From Psychrobacter glacincola (GTDB taxonomy: Bacteria; Pseudomonadota; Gammaproteobacteria; Pseudomonadales; Moraxellaceae): a stretch of DNA of 64,000 nucleotides. The notes beneath the pieces were generated by a model. It worked only from the letters and a program-made list of their open reading frames with translations, made no database searches and was not told the origin of the DNA. The position numbers were made by a program, and so were the translations under genes. Location of the stretch: the NCBI RefSeq assembly GCF_904846215.1, contig NZ_CAJGZK010000007.1:88466-152465 (forward strand), read 5' to 3'. Below are positions 20,333-29,405 of this stretch, piece after piece. Each line of letters opens with the position of its first letter. Within the stretch, counting starts at the first letter, position 1.

Positions 20333-21076
20333 CTATTTAGAATGTTGTCTACCCAAGCCTGCATCCGTGGTCTGCTGGACAATTTGTTCTACTCGTAAAA
20401 AATCCGTATGACGCACATCTTTGCCACTGGCACAAAAAATGACCAGCTCCGCAATATTACGTGCATGATCGCCAACACGCTCTAATGCGCGCAATACCCA
20501 TAGGATATTAATCACCTTGGACACATGACGATTGTCTTCCATGATATAAGTCATCAATGAGCGCGTGGCAGACTGATACTCTTCATCGACCGCCGTATCG
20601 CTTTGCAATACTGAAAATGCCTGCTGCGTATCCATACGTGCAAACGCTTCAAGCGCATTGAGTAGCATCAAGCGTACCTGATTGGATAAATGCTGAACCT
20701 CTGAGTAGCCTTTTGGGGATGCGCCATCCTCAATCAACTGGCACGCCATACGGGCGATTTTTTCTGCCTCATCACCCACACGCTCAAAGTCGACAATCCC
20801 TTTACTGAGTGCCATCACCAGACGTAAGTCATTGGCGGTTGGCTGACGTTTGGCAACCAGCAAAATGATTTGCTCATCGATTTTGATTTCTAATTGATTG
20901 ATTAAACTATCATCAGCAATCACTTGTTTCGCAGTTGTCTCATCTGCTGCTATCAAAGCACGGGTTGCAATCATGACTTGCTCTGCTGCCATACGCCCCA
21001 TTTGCATAAACAACTCAACAACTTCATTTAAATCATTATCAAAACTCTTTGATAAATGCTTTTCAGTGATTGGCAT
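20333..21076 (-). CDS. phoU: Phosphate transport system regulator PhoU
   Basis: A 247-residue all-helical protein made of two PhoU repeats with the metal-binding E/DxxxD-type stretches (RVGDEAEKIARMA and RVGDHARNIAELV). PhoU links the Pst transporter to the PhoR kinase and represses the Pho regulon when phosphate is plentiful. The ATG at 21076 fits the family N-terminus and has AAAGAGG 5-6 bases upstream. The frame is open to 21313, through a 15-bp tandem repeat that would add a TNTTN/TDTIK-type leader. Translation of that leader cannot be excluded. It is the last gene of pstSCAB-phoU. Confidence 0.95.
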   Translation of the reverse strand: MPITEKHLSKSFDNDLNEVVELFMQMGRMAAEQVMIATRALIAADETTAKQVIADDSLINQLEIKIDEQIILLVAKRQPTANDLRLVMALSKGIVDFERVGDEAEKIARMACQLIEDGASPKGYSEVQHLSNQVRLMLLNALEAFARMDTQQAFSVLQSDTAVDEEYQSATRSLMTYIMEDNRHVSKVINILWVLRALERVGDHARNIAELVIFCASGKDVRHTDFLRVEQIVQQTTDAGLGRQHSK

Positions 21077-21090
21077 GGTAACCTCTTTAA

Positions 21091-21180
21091 TCGTATCGGT
21101 CTTAATCGTATCGGTCTTAATCGTATCGGTGTTGGTCGTATCGGTGTTGGTCGTATTGGTGTTGGTCGTATTGGTGTTGG
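21091..21180 (-). repeat. 15-bp tandem repeat (six units) in the phoU leader
   Basis: Six back-to-back 15-base units: two of tcgtatcggtcttaa, two of tcgtatcggtgttgg and two of tcgtattggtgttgg. They lie 14 bases upstream of the phoU start. The unit length is a multiple of three, and no stop codon occurs in the phoU frame on the minus strand, where it reads as Thr/Asn/Asp-rich pentapeptides. Confidence 0.95.
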
Positions 21181-21239
21181 TCATAAGGATACTGCCAAAA
21201 TGATGGTGGTTATAGATGACCGCGCTAAATAAAAGCAAC

Positions 21240-22157
21240 TTAGCCATAACGCCCGGTAATATAATCTTCAGTCGCTTTTTGTGCTGGGTTGGTGAATATT
21301 TGATCGGTTTCACCCATCTCTACCATGTCACCCAAATACATATAAGCGGTGTAATCGGATATGCGAGCAGCCTGCTGCATATTGTGCGTCACGATAGCAA
21401 TCGTATAGTCATTTTTTAAATCCGTAATCAAATCTTCAATTGCACCGGTTGAGATAGGGTCAAGTGCTGAGGTTGGCTCATCTAATAACAGAACTTCAGG
21501 TTTTGTCGCCACACCGCGAGCAATACACAGCCTTTGTTGTTGACCGCCAGATAATGACAGCCCTGACGCGCGAAGTTTGTCTTTGACCTCGAGCCATAAC
21601 GCCGATTTTTTCAATGCCCACTCGACACGCTCATCCATTTCTACTTTGCTCAGCTTCTCATATAGACGTACCCCAAACGCTACGTTGTCATAGATTGACA
21701 TAGGAAACGGCGTGGGTTTTTGAAATACCATACCGACACGCGCACGTAGCAAATTGACATCCATCTCTTTTGCCAGAATGTTGCTGCCATCAAGGATGAT
21801 TTGACCTTCGGCATGCATGTTAGGATACAAGTCATACATACGGTTAAGCGTGCGCAATAGCGTTGATTTACCACAGCCTGAGGGGCCGATAAAAGCAGTT
21901 ACATTCTTTTCTGGGATATCGATATTGATATTTTTTAACGCTTTAAAATCACCATAATAAAAATCTAAATCCCGAATGGCAATCTTAGCAGGAGGCATAT
22001 TGTCGGGCATGTCTGCCATGGTTTGTTTAGTCAAATGAGCGCTATCTGGCTGCTTTTTCTGGCTATTAGTAGATGTTGGCTGACCTAGTAAACGACCTTT
22101 GATATTGTTTTTACCTATTTTCTGCTTAGCGGCTTTTCTTTCTAGTAAGTCTGTCAT
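21240..22157 (-). CDS. pstB: Phosphate ABC transporter ATP-binding protein PstB
   Basis: A protein of about 305 residues that powers phosphate import. The ABC domain shows Walker [11 protein letters not shown]-loop [13 protein letters not shown], signature [14 protein letters not shown], Walker [14 protein letters not shown] and H-loop IVTHNMQQA. About 50 extra N-terminal residues, rich in Lys, Gln and Ser, precede the conserved [12 protein letters not shown]. The start is one of two adjacent ATGs (22157/22160) behind GGATAAG; a TTG at 22169 is less likely. It is the fourth gene of the pst operon, and phoU lies downstream. Confidence 0.96.
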   Translation of the reverse strand: MTDLLERKAAKQKIGKNNIKGRLLGQPTSTNSQKKQPDSAHLTKQTMADMPDNMPPAKIAIRDLDFYYGDFKALKNINIDIPEKNVTAFIGPSGCGKSTLLRTLNRMYDLYPNMHAEGQIILDGSNILAKEMDVNLLRARVGMVFQKPTPFPMSIYDNVAFGVRLYEKLSKVEMDERVEWALKKSALWLEVKDKLRASGLSLSGGQQQRLCIARGVATKPEVLLLDEPTSALDPISTGAIEDLITDLKNDYTIAIVTHNMQQAARISDYTAYMYLGDMVEMGETDQIFTNPAQKATEDYITGRYG

Positions 22158-22274
22158 CATCTTATCCAATTATTTTAGAATGTTGTCAATACGGGTGCTG
22201 AATATCGGTGTTAAAGGCGCGCTAAAAAATTGGCTATTCAGTCTTTTTTTAGATAAGCAGTTTTTAATAAGCAG

Positions 22275-23189
22275 CTATCTTGTGTGGTCTTTACCGCCAA
22301 TGAAGCGCGCGAGAATATTGACCACCAATACCGTTGCGGTAATCAGCAACGCCGCCGCCCATGCCAACGCATGCCAGTTGTCATAAGGGCTCATGGCAAA
22401 CTGATAAATGGTGTTCGGTAAGTTTGCCATCGGCTGGCTCATATCGGTACTAAAGTATTGATTGTTTAATGCGGTGAATAGTAACGGCGCGGTCTCACCA
22501 GTGATACGGGCAAATGCCAGTAGCACCCCTGTGGTCAGACCTGCTTTAGCCGCTTTGAGCGTGACCGTGCTTATTAGCTTCCATTTTGGCGTGCCGAGTG
22601 CATAAGCCGCTTCACGTAAAGTGTTTGGTACAAGATTTAGCATACTCTCAGTGGTGCGCACGACGATTGGAATCACAATCAAGGCAAGCGCGAATGCACC
22701 AGCCCAGCCGGAGAAGCTTTGACCTTTTACCATCAATGCATAAACAAACAAACCAATAACGATAGAGGGTGCCGATAGCAAGATATCATTTAAAAAGCGG
22801 GTCACTTTACCTAATAGACTGCCTTGTGAGAACTCTGCTAAATAGATACCTGCCATCATTCCAATCGGTGTACCAATCGCGAGGCCTGACAATGCGATCA
22901 TCGCTGAACCAATAATAGCATTACGTAAACCACCTTCACCCATGGGCGGCGGTGTATCTGCCATAAATACTGGCATCTCAATTAACCCTTGAAAACCCTC
23001 AACAAAAAGCGTTATCAAAATCCACGTCAGCCAGAACAAACCAAAAGCGATGGCTGAGATGGCAAAACCAAGGCCCAATCTATTGATAAGACGGCGCTTG
23101 TTATATAAGCGCTTGTCATAGCGATCTTCAAAGCGTAAAGCGGCCGGGCTGGTTTGGTCAATATCAGTCGTGACAGTCGCTAAAGTCAT
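22275..23189 (-). CDS. pstA: Phosphate ABC transporter permease PstA
   Basis: A 304-residue inner-membrane permease with six predicted membrane segments. The binding-protein-dependent transport motif EAAYALGTPKWKLISTVTLKAA couples it to PstB. GTPIGMMAGIYLAEF and ETAPLLFTALNNQYF are typical of PstA. A cytoplasmic N-terminal tail of about 45 residues precedes the first segment. AAGGAC stands before the ATG. It follows pstC by 72 bases and precedes pstB by about 115. Confidence 0.95.
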   Translation of the reverse strand: MTLATVTTDIDQTSPAALRFEDRYDKRLYNKRRLINRLGLGFAISAIAFGLFWLTWILITLFVEGFQGLIEMPVFMADTPPPMGEGGLRNAIIGSAMIALSGLAIGTPIGMMAGIYLAEFSQGSLLGKVTRFLNDILLSAPSIVIGLFVYALMVKGQSFSGWAGAFALALIVIPIVVRTTESMLNLVPNTLREAAYALGTPKWKLISTVTLKAAKAGLTTGVLLAFARITGETAPLLFTALNNQYFSTDMSQPMANLPNTIYQFAMSPYDNWHALAWAAALLITATVLVVNILARFIGGKDHTR

Positions 23190-23261
23190 TAGGCGTTTGT
23201 CCTTGGTTGGTCGAAGAATTGGGTCAAGTGGTTGCTTAAAACGGTTGCTTGAAATGATTGC

Positions 23262-24212
23262 TTAATGACCGGCTTTTTGGTCAATACGCATCAACATCAG
23301 CTTAGAGATGGACAATACAATAAAGGTAATAACAAACAGGATTAAGCCCAAATGCAGTAGCGACGCCAAATGTAATTCACTTGATGCTTCGGCAAATTCA
23401 TTAGCGAGTGCAGAGGTAATCGTCACCCCAGAGGTAAACAGACTTGGGCTGATATTAAAGGCATTACCGATTAAAAAGGTCACCGCCATCGTCTCACCCA
23501 ATGCGCGTCCAAGCCCTAAAATTACGCCACCAACCACGCCCGCTTTGGTATAAGGTAAGATGATTTTGAACATGACCTCCCACGTCGTAGCACCCATGCC
23601 GTACGCGGATTCTTTTAATAAATCAGGCACCACAGAAAAAACATCCCGCATGGTGGCCGCAATAAAAGGAATAATCATAATGGCCAGTACTAAGGAGGCG
23701 GTAAACATGCCAAGTCCCATCGGCGCGCCGGTGAATACTTGACCGATAATAGGCAGAGGACCGATATTTTCAATCAACCATGGCTGAATGTTTTCGCTAA
23801 AGTAAGGGGCAAACACAAACAAGCCCCACATGCCATAAATAATAGAAGGGATACCTGCCAGTAGCTCAATTGCAATACCCAACGGCTTTTTCAAAAAATT
23901 GGGGCACAGTTCGGTCAAAAAAATAGCAATCCCAAAACTCACTGGCACTGCAATACCGATCGCGATAAGGGAGGTGATAACCGTACCGTAAATAGGCGCA
24001 AGCGCGCCGTATTGATCGTTCACCGTATCCCAGTTATTGCTGGTATAAAACCCCAGTCCAAACTCCGTAATACTTGGCCAAGCACCCACGATTAATGAGA
24101 GAAGAATGCCACCAAGCGACAACAGCACCAAAATTGCAAAGGCTTTGGTGGCATTGACAAAAATAGCATCGTAGCGTTTTTGTTTTGCCAGTTGGTGTTT
24201 TAAATCTGCCAT
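23262..24212 (-). CDS. pstC: Phosphate ABC transporter permease PstC
   Basis: A 316-residue inner-membrane permease that pairs with PstA to form the phosphate channel. Family marks are [34 protein letters not shown], the coupling motif [22 protein letters not shown] and [17 protein letters not shown]. Six membrane segments are predicted. The ribosome site is weak (GAGACTTTT before the ATG). It is the second gene of the operon, 72 bases after pstS. Confidence 0.95.
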   Translation of the reverse strand: MADLKHQLAKQKRYDAIFVNATKAFAILVLLSLGGILLSLIVGAWPSITEFGLGFYTSNNWDTVNDQYGALAPIYGTVITSLIAIGIAVPVSFGIAIFLTELCPNFLKKPLGIAIELLAGIPSIIYGMWGLFVFAPYFSENIQPWLIENIGPLPIIGQVFTGAPMGLGMFTASLVLAIMIIPFIAATMRDVFSVVPDLLKESAYGMGATTWEVMFKIILPYTKAGVVGGVILGLGRALGETMAVTFLIGNAFNISPSLFTSGVTITSALANEFAEASSELHLASLLHLGLILFVITFIVLSISKLMLMRIDQKAGH

Positions 24213-24284
24213 AAAAGTCTCAATAATCTGATACGCTTGTTCTAGGACTGGGGAGTAGGTTAAATAATAAAAGTCTTAATTTAT

Positions 24285-25445
24285 CTAATCTTGACGATAG
24301 ACAGGTTGACCGTTGCTATCAACGACTTCATTCCATTTTGCTTTAAACAAAGCAACGGCAGTATCAGAAAACGGCACATAATCGAGCGCCATTGCGTCCT
24401 CATCACCTTGCGTATAAGCCCAGTCAAAGAACTTTAATACGCCAGCAACTTGCTTGGCATCTTGTGGCTGCTTATGTACTAAGATAAAAGTCGCCGCGGC
24501 GATTGGCCAAGCTTGGTCCGTTTCAGAGTTGGTAATGACTTTATAAAAGCCTTCTTGCTTTGACCAATCGATGTCACCTGCTGCAGCAAAGGTTTCAGCA
24601 GAAGGTTGTACGACATTGCCTGCGGCATTTTTGAGGGCGACGTGTGCCATGCCGTTTTGCTTAGCATAAGCATATTCGACATAGCCGATAGAGTTTTTCA
24701 TACGTGTGACATAGCTCGCCACACCTTCATTACCTTTACCACCAGCACCGGTAGCCGACGTTGGCCACTTGACTGTCTTATCGACGCCAATCTTGTCTTT
24801 CCAATCGCTTGATACTTTTGCTAGATAGTCAGTGAAGTTAAAGGTCGTACCAGAACCATCTGAGCGAAATACCGTGGTAATGGTAGCGTCTGGCAATTTA
24901 AGCTCTGGATTCATAGCTACGATGGCAGGGTCGTTCCATTTACTGATTTTACCAAGATAAATATCGGCAAGCATTTTACCATCGAGCTTTAACTGACCAG
25001 GCTTGATACCATCGACATTAACGACAGGTACTACGCCACCGATGACACTTGGGAACTGAATCAGACCAGCTTCCTCTAATTCTTCTGGTGTCATGGGCGC
25101 ATCAGATGCGCCAAAATCTACGGTCTTTGCAACGATTTGTTTGATACCGCCTGATGAGCCGATAGACTGATAGTTTACCTGACCACCTGTGGCTTTATTG
25201 TAGGCATCTGACCACTTAGCATAGATAGGCTGTGGAAAAGAAGCACCAGCACCGGTAATATTCATCGAGGCACTTTCATTTGCGCTAGCACTAGCGTCGG
25301 CACTAGCAGCGGCATTTGATGGCGCTGCGGTGGCTGCTTCGTTGGTTGTATCGCTCTTGTCGCTCTCGTTGTTACTAGTCGTTTGGTTACAAGCGGCTAA
25401 TGCCAGAGTGCTAGCGATTGCTACTGCTATGAATGAATAACGCAT
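24285..25445 (-). CDS. pstS: Phosphate-binding lipoprotein PstS
   Basis: A 386-residue periplasmic phosphate-binding protein. The signal peptide ends in a lipobox (LALAAC, Cys19), so it is probably a lipoprotein. It is followed by a Ser/Ala/Thr-rich linker to about residue 58. The binding domain starts at ITGAGASFPQPIYAKW and contains the phosphate-contact stretches SSGGIKQI, DFGASDAPM and FRSDGSGTTFNF. AGGAGA precedes the ATG. It is the first gene of pstSCAB-phoU, and a Pho box lies about 125 bases upstream, so induction by PhoB under phosphate starvation is expected. Confidence 0.97.
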   Translation of the reverse strand: MRYSFIAVAIASTLALAACNQTTSNNESDKSDTTNEAATAAPSNAAASADASASANESASMNITGAGASFPQPIYAKWSDAYNKATGGQVNYQSIGSSGGIKQIVAKTVDFGASDAPMTPEELEEAGLIQFPSVIGGVVPVVNVDGIKPGQLKLDGKMLADIYLGKISKWNDPAIVAMNPELKLPDATITTVFRSDGSGTTFNFTDYLAKVSSDWKDKIGVDKTVKWPTSATGAGGKGNEGVASYVTRMKNSIGYVEYAYAKQNGMAHVALKNAAGNVVQPSAETFAAAGDIDWSKQEGFYKVITNSETDQAWPIAAATFILVHKQPQDAKQVAGVLKFFDWAYTQGDEDAMALDYVPFSDTAVALFKAKWNEVVDSNGQPVYRQD

Positions 25446-25567
25446 TATTTCTCCTAAAATTAATCAGTTTTGAGTATTAAGTATTTGTAAAAAACAATGT
25501 CAATGGTTTTCTGAGGTTTGCTGAAAATGATGCTGTGCAGTTAATGAGGAGATTGTGCCAAATGAAT

Positions 25568-25585
25568 ATGACAGTTTAATGACAT
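25568..25585 (-). promoter_or_regulatory. Predicted Pho box upstream of pstS
   Basis: Read on the minus strand it is ATGTCAT-TAAA-CTGTCAT: two 7-base direct repeats with a 4-base spacer, the classic PhoB half-site layout. It matches the site before phoB in design and in both repeat sequences. Confidence 0.8.
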
Positions 25586-25662
25586 GAAGCGTTGCTATCA
25601 AAAAAACGACTGAAAAAAGACAGTGTTAAAAAAACGATGTTAAAGGAGTGGGCACAAAAAAA

Positions 25663-25693
25663 GCATAGGCAGTATTCTAGTTACTGTCTATGC
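25663..25693 (-). terminator. Terminator of psd
   Basis: Arms GCATAGGCAGTA / TACTGTCTATGC (one G:T pair) with a 7-base loop. The plus-strand A run upstream becomes the T run on the minus strand. It lies 55 bases past the psd stop. The 302-base gap up to pstS otherwise holds only the Pho box. Confidence 0.85.
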
Positions 25694-25747
25694 TCATTTT
25701 TTTTCAACATTACTTATTACACGTGTTTTTTACTTAGATAAATGGTG

Positions 25748-26581
25748 TTAGATTTTAGTATTGCCTAATAGTTGACCCATTTGTACCGTTGAGCCATGTT
25801 TCATGGTGTCTTGCCAATCCGTTTTTGCCGCTTTTGGTAGCACCACAATCGCTGTTGAGCCCAGATAAAAACGACCAAGCTCATCGCCTTTTTTCAAGCT
25901 CATATCATGGTCCGCTTCTTGAATATCATCGGTACGGATAATTTTACCCGTCGCGACCGTCTCGATGCCAGCGACAATCATCGCACCGACCATGATGACA
26001 GCCGCTTTACCATAGGCCGTATCAAACAGACAAACCAGACGCTCGTTGCGAGCAAACAAATCAGGCACGTTAGCTGCTGTGGTGTTATTGACCGAAAATA
26101 GCGTACCAGGGACATAGCGGGTTTTGGTTAACATGCCGTCAAATGGCATATGGACACGGTGATAGTTGCTTGGGGCAAGATAGACCGTGGCAAAACTCCC
26201 ATCAGCAAAATAATCTCCGTCGGCACTGTCAGCTAAAAGCTGACCGATATCATAGTCGCGACCTTTGGCTTGTAGTATTTTATGGTCATGAATTTGTCCA
26301 AGCTGAGATATCATCCCATCAGCAGGACTGACGATACCATTAATACTGGCATCTATAATACGGGCATTATCTTGGAGCTCACGGGTAAAAAAGTCATTAA
26401 AGCTCTCATAAGCGTTTAGGCTTTGACGCTCATATTCATCTAAGCTAACATCATATGCTTTGGCGAAACTACGAATAAACGTACGCTTGACCCAAGGGTG
26501 GCGACTGGCGGCTAAGCGCCCTGCGACTTTACTGATTTTTTGCTGCGGTACAAATTGCTGTAAGGTAGTAAATACATTCAT
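25748..26581 (-). CDS. psd: Phosphatidylserine decarboxylase
   Basis: A 277-residue inner-membrane-associated enzyme that converts phosphatidylserine to phosphatidylethanolamine. The proenzyme cuts itself at the LGST motif, seen in FYLGSTAIVVLP near residue 244; the Ser becomes the pyruvoyl cofactor of the alpha chain. Other family marks are ESFNDFFTREL, SPADGMI (the catalytic Asp) and NYHRVHMPFDG (the catalytic His). Length is normal. No strong ribosome site is visible, but the first ATG fits the family N-terminus. It is a single gene with its own terminator, diverging from dtd. Confidence 0.96.
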   Translation of the reverse strand: MNVFTTLQQFVPQQKISKVAGRLAASRHPWVKRTFIRSFAKAYDVSLDEYERQSLNAYESFNDFFTRELQDNARIIDASINGIVSPADGMISQLGQIHDHKILQAKGRDYDIGQLLADSADGDYFADGSFATVYLAPSNYHRVHMPFDGMLTKTRYVPGTLFSVNNTTAANVPDLFARNERLVCLFDTAYGKAAVIMVGAMIVAGIETVATGKIIRTDDIQEADHDMSLKKGDELGRFYLGSTAIVVLPKAAKTDWQDTMKHGSTVQMGQLLGNTKI

Positions 26582-26760
26582 AATAGATGACCAAAGTAAG
26601 GATTAAGAAAACAGTTATTAAAATAAAAATTCGTATGAGCAAATTATAGATAGATAGGTGTTTTATAGCCAGATTTATGCATAAATGCAGTTGTAGATAA
26701 TCACATTTTATCATGGTCAGCAGCAGACTGTATGACCATAATCGTTAAAGGAAGTAAGCA

Positions 26761-27216
26761 ATGAGAGCGCTAATCCAGCGAGTCAAACATGCCAACGTCA
26801 GCATTGATGGGCATGATGTCGGTGCCATTGAGCACGGAATACTGGCGTATATTGGCTTGGGACACGATGATAACTTACCAAGTGCGCAGCGTTTAGTCGA
26901 TAAAATCCTGACTTATCGACTCTTTGAAAATGATGACGATCCAGACAAATACGGTAAACTGGATAAAAATGTCCAACAAGTGGGCGGTGGTCTATTATTG
27001 GTCTCACAATTCACCTTGATGGCAAAGACCGATAAAGGTCGTCGTCCTGATTTTGGTGGCGCGATGGCACCTGATGCGGCGCAAGCGTTGTTTGCACAGT
27101 TGGTTGATTACGCAAAGACGCAACATCCAACTGTTGCAACCGGTCAATTTGGTGCTGATATGCAAGTCATGAGTGTCAATGATGGACCATTAAACTTTTT
27201 ATTAGAAGTAAATTAA
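26761..27216 (+). CDS. dtd: D-aminoacyl-tRNA deacylase
   Basis: A 151-residue homodimeric enzyme that removes D-amino acids (and glycine from mischarged tRNA-Ala) from tRNA. The N-terminus MRALIQRV, the SQFTLMAKTDKGRRPDF stretch that shapes the active site, and the C-terminal NDGPLNF motif are family features. AAGGAAG stands 6 bases before the ATG. It lies between psd (divergent) and phoB. The phoB Pho box lies in the gap after it, so phoB has its own promoter. Confidence 0.95.
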   Translation: MRALIQRVKHANVSIDGHDVGAIEHGILAYIGLGHDDNLPSAQRLVDKILTYRLFENDDDPDKYGKLDKNVQQVGGGLLLVSQFTLMAKTDKGRRPDFGGAMAPDAAQALFAQLVDYAKTQHPTVATGQFGADMQVMSVNDGPLNFLLEVN

Positions 27217-27257
27217 TCCATTAGAATGACTACTAAGTATCATGAATTTAAAGGTAA

Positions 27258-27275
27258 ATGTCATCAAGCTGTCAT
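27258..27275 (+). promoter_or_regulatory. Predicted Pho box upstream of phoB
   Basis: ATGTCAT-CAAG-CTGTCAT: two 7-base repeats with a 4-base spacer, about 88 bases before the phoB start. It has the same two half-sites as the pstS site, implying that phoB is autoregulated. Confidence 0.8.
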
Positions 27276-27363
27276 AATTAAGTTCTTTAATAAAGGAACG
27301 CTTATCTGCATTTATTGCTGTTTTTATAAGCGCTATTTTGTCCTCTAACACTAAGAATACACT

Positions 27364-28068
27364 ATGTCTAAAGAGCAAATTTTGATTGTTGAAGATGAAG
27401 ATGCCATTCGTGAAATGGTCGTCATGACGTTAGAGATGGCAGGCTTTGATAGTTTGCAGGCGGCTGATGTGTCAGAGGCGCATCAACAGGTGGTGGATCA
27501 TAGGCCAGCGCTGATTTTGCTAGATTGGATGTTACCGGGTGATAAAAGTGGTATTGATTTTTGCCGTATGCTAAAAAACGATGCGCTGCTCGCTGAGATA
27601 CCGGTCATTATGTTGACTGCCAAAAGTGAGGAAGACAGTAAGGTACATGGTCTTGATGCAGGTGCCGATGATTATATGACTAAGCCGTTTTCTACCCGTG
27701 AGCTCATCTCAAGAATCAAAGCGGTATTGCGCCGTAGTAGCGCGCTAAGCGGCGACAAACCTATCAATATAGGCAAGCTAACTTTAGATGCCAAAAGTCA
27801 ACGCTTTATGGTGGGTGATGATATCATCGATATGGGTCCGACAGAATACCGCTTATTGGCGTTTTTTATGAGTCATCCAGAACGTGCTTATACTCGTGCT
27901 CAACTGCTCGACCAAGTATGGGGCGGTAATGTCTATATCGAAGATAGAACCATTGATGTTCATGTAAAGCGTTTGCGCACCTTACTGCGTCCACATGATT
28001 GCGATACATTGATACAGACGGTACGCGGTACTGGTTATCGATTTTCTAGCCGTATCGAAAAAAGTTAA
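27364..28068 (+). CDS. phoB: Phosphate regulon response regulator PhoB
   Basis: A 234-residue OmpR-type response regulator. The receiver domain has the acidic pair EDED near residue 10, the phosphorylated Asp54 in ILLDWMLPG, and Lys in DYMTKPFS. The C-terminal winged helix starts near INIGKLTLDAKS and contains EDRTIDVHVKRLRTLL and the GTGYRF ending. Phosphorylated PhoB binds Pho boxes and activates pst and other starvation genes. The ribosome site is weak. phoR follows but is separated by 235 bases that contain palindromic copy 4, which is unusual for a two-component pair. Confidence 0.96.
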   Translation: MSKEQILIVEDEDAIREMVVMTLEMAGFDSLQAADVSEAHQQVVDHRPALILLDWMLPGDKSGIDFCRMLKNDALLAEIPVIMLTAKSEEDSKVHGLDAGADDYMTKPFSTRELISRIKAVLRRSSALSGDKPINIGKLTLDAKSQRFMVGDDIIDMGPTEYRLLAFFMSHPERAYTRAQLLDQVWGGNVYIEDRTIDVHVKRLRTLLRPHDCDTLIQTVRGTGYRFSSRIEKS

Positions 28069-28151
28069 TGGTTATTAATATGAGCATCGTAGGGTGTCGC
28101 CTCTCATTTAGAGCGACAATAGTAGAGAAGCAGTAAAAAATGACGGATAAA

Positions 28152-28300
28152 TATAGTTGATCCAGTTTTAAAATAGCGCAGCACTACTGGGGTTAATTAT
28201 TCGCAGCCTCTGCCTGCGCAGGCACAGCAAGCAAGCAAGAAAAATTAACCCCAGTAGTGATTTATAATATTTGTATTTCTTTTATTTAGGACTGACTATA
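28152..28300 (-). repeat. Interspersed palindromic element, copy 4 (between phoB and phoR)
   Basis: 149 bp, TATAGTTGAT to GACTATA. Arms CACTACTGGGGTTAATT and AATTAACCCCAGTAGTG pair perfectly over 17 bp. The centre is itself palindromic (GCCTGCGCAGGC). It ends three bases before the apparent phoR ATG, and its TTTAGGA end is the nearest purine-rich site to that start. Confidence 0.9.
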
Positions 28301-28303
28301 AAA

Positions 28304-29392
28304 ATGCCTATCCAAGATAATGAGCAAGATCAATTAGATTTAGCCATGCAACAAGATGCCACGGATCAACTTAAAAAAATTGGCAGTGCCTTACGAGCAC
28401 TACGTGATGCCGTGATTTTGCTCAATGATGATGATGGGCTTGAATGGTGGAACCAAGCGGCGCAGGATTTATTATTGTTACAATCTACCGATAAAGGTAG
28501 GTGTATTTTTAACTTCATTCAAGTCCCTGATTTTCTTAAATATTATCAAGAAGCAACGACTCATATGGATGCCCATGAGGGCGTGCACCTCGTCTCGTGG
28601 CAAGATCCAAATCGTTATCTAAAGTGTGAACTGACACCCTTTGGCGATGAAAAAATACTGATTATTTATGATGTGACGCGCTTGCAGCATTTGGAGGGGA
28701 TGCGCCGCGACTTTGTGGCCAATGTCTCGCACGAGTTACGTACGCCATTGACAGTATTGATGGGCTACCTAGAGAATTTCTCGCATCAACCCGATATGCC
28801 TGCGCATTGGCGGCGCGGTTTTGAGCTGATGACCCAGCAGACGGCGCGCATGAATAGAGTCGTCAATGACTTGCTGCTGCTATCGCGCATTGAAATCGAA
28901 GAAACGCATGAGTTTAATGAAATCGACATGACCAAGCTGCTGACTCATGTCTATGATGATGCACAGGCGTATAACCAAGAGTATAAGCACACCATTCATT
29001 TGCATATCGATACCTATGACGGGCTATATGGCTCAGAGATGTACCTAAATAGCGCATTGTCCAATCTGGTGATTAACGCCATTAAATACACACCAAAAGG
29101 TGGCAATATCTCTATCAGCTGGACTAAGACGCTTGAGGGCTGCCGATTTGCTGTTGAGGATGATGGTATTGGCATTGCCGCGCAGCATCTTATGCGTTTG
29201 ACTGAGCGTTTTTATCGCGTTGACAGTGGGCGCAGCCGAACCACAGGCGGGACAGGGCTTGGACTGGCAATTGTAAAACATGTGTTATATCAGCACGAAG
29301 CATGCTTGCAAATTGAGTCCGTCGAAGGGGTTGGTTCGACATTTAGTGCGGTGTTCCCAAACAACCATGTACGATCTACTGCAATGAATTGA
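28304..29392 (+). CDS. phoR: Phosphate regulon sensor kinase PhoR, lacking the usual membrane anchor
   Basis: A 362-residue histidine kinase. A PAS-like region (DAVILLNDDDGLEWWN) is followed by the dimerisation helix with the phospho-accepting His143 in NVSHELRTPLTVLMGYLENF. The ATPase boxes DDGIGIAAQH and GGTGLGLAIVKH come next. The order and motifs match PhoR. E. coli PhoR begins with two membrane helices; none is found here. The frame opens at 28271 (TTG) inside palindromic copy 4, and the first ATG is 28304, three bases after that element. Either this lineage has a soluble PhoR or the element replaced the 5' part. Assignment as PhoR rests on motifs and on the adjacent phoB. Confidence 0.88.
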   Translation: MPIQDNEQDQLDLAMQQDATDQLKKIGSALRALRDAVILLNDDDGLEWWNQAAQDLLLLQSTDKGRCIFNFIQVPDFLKYYQEATTHMDAHEGVHLVSWQDPNRYLKCELTPFGDEKILIIYDVTRLQHLEGMRRDFVANVSHELRTPLTVLMGYLENFSHQPDMPAHWRRGFELMTQQTARMNRVVNDLLLLSRIEIEETHEFNEIDMTKLLTHVYDDAQAYNQEYKHTIHLHIDTYDGLYGSEMYLNSALSNLVINAIKYTPKGGNISISWTKTLEGCRFAVEDDGIGIAAQHLMRLTERFYRVDSGRSRTTGGTGLGLAIVKHVLYQHEACLQIESVEGVGSTFSAVFPNNHVRSTAMN

Positions 29393-29405
29393 TGCTTAAT
29401 CCACT

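Noticed and set aside
21091..21180. Repeat array near phoU considered as a CRISPR
   Set aside because: The units are 15 bases, directly adjacent and without spacers; it is a simple tandem repeat.
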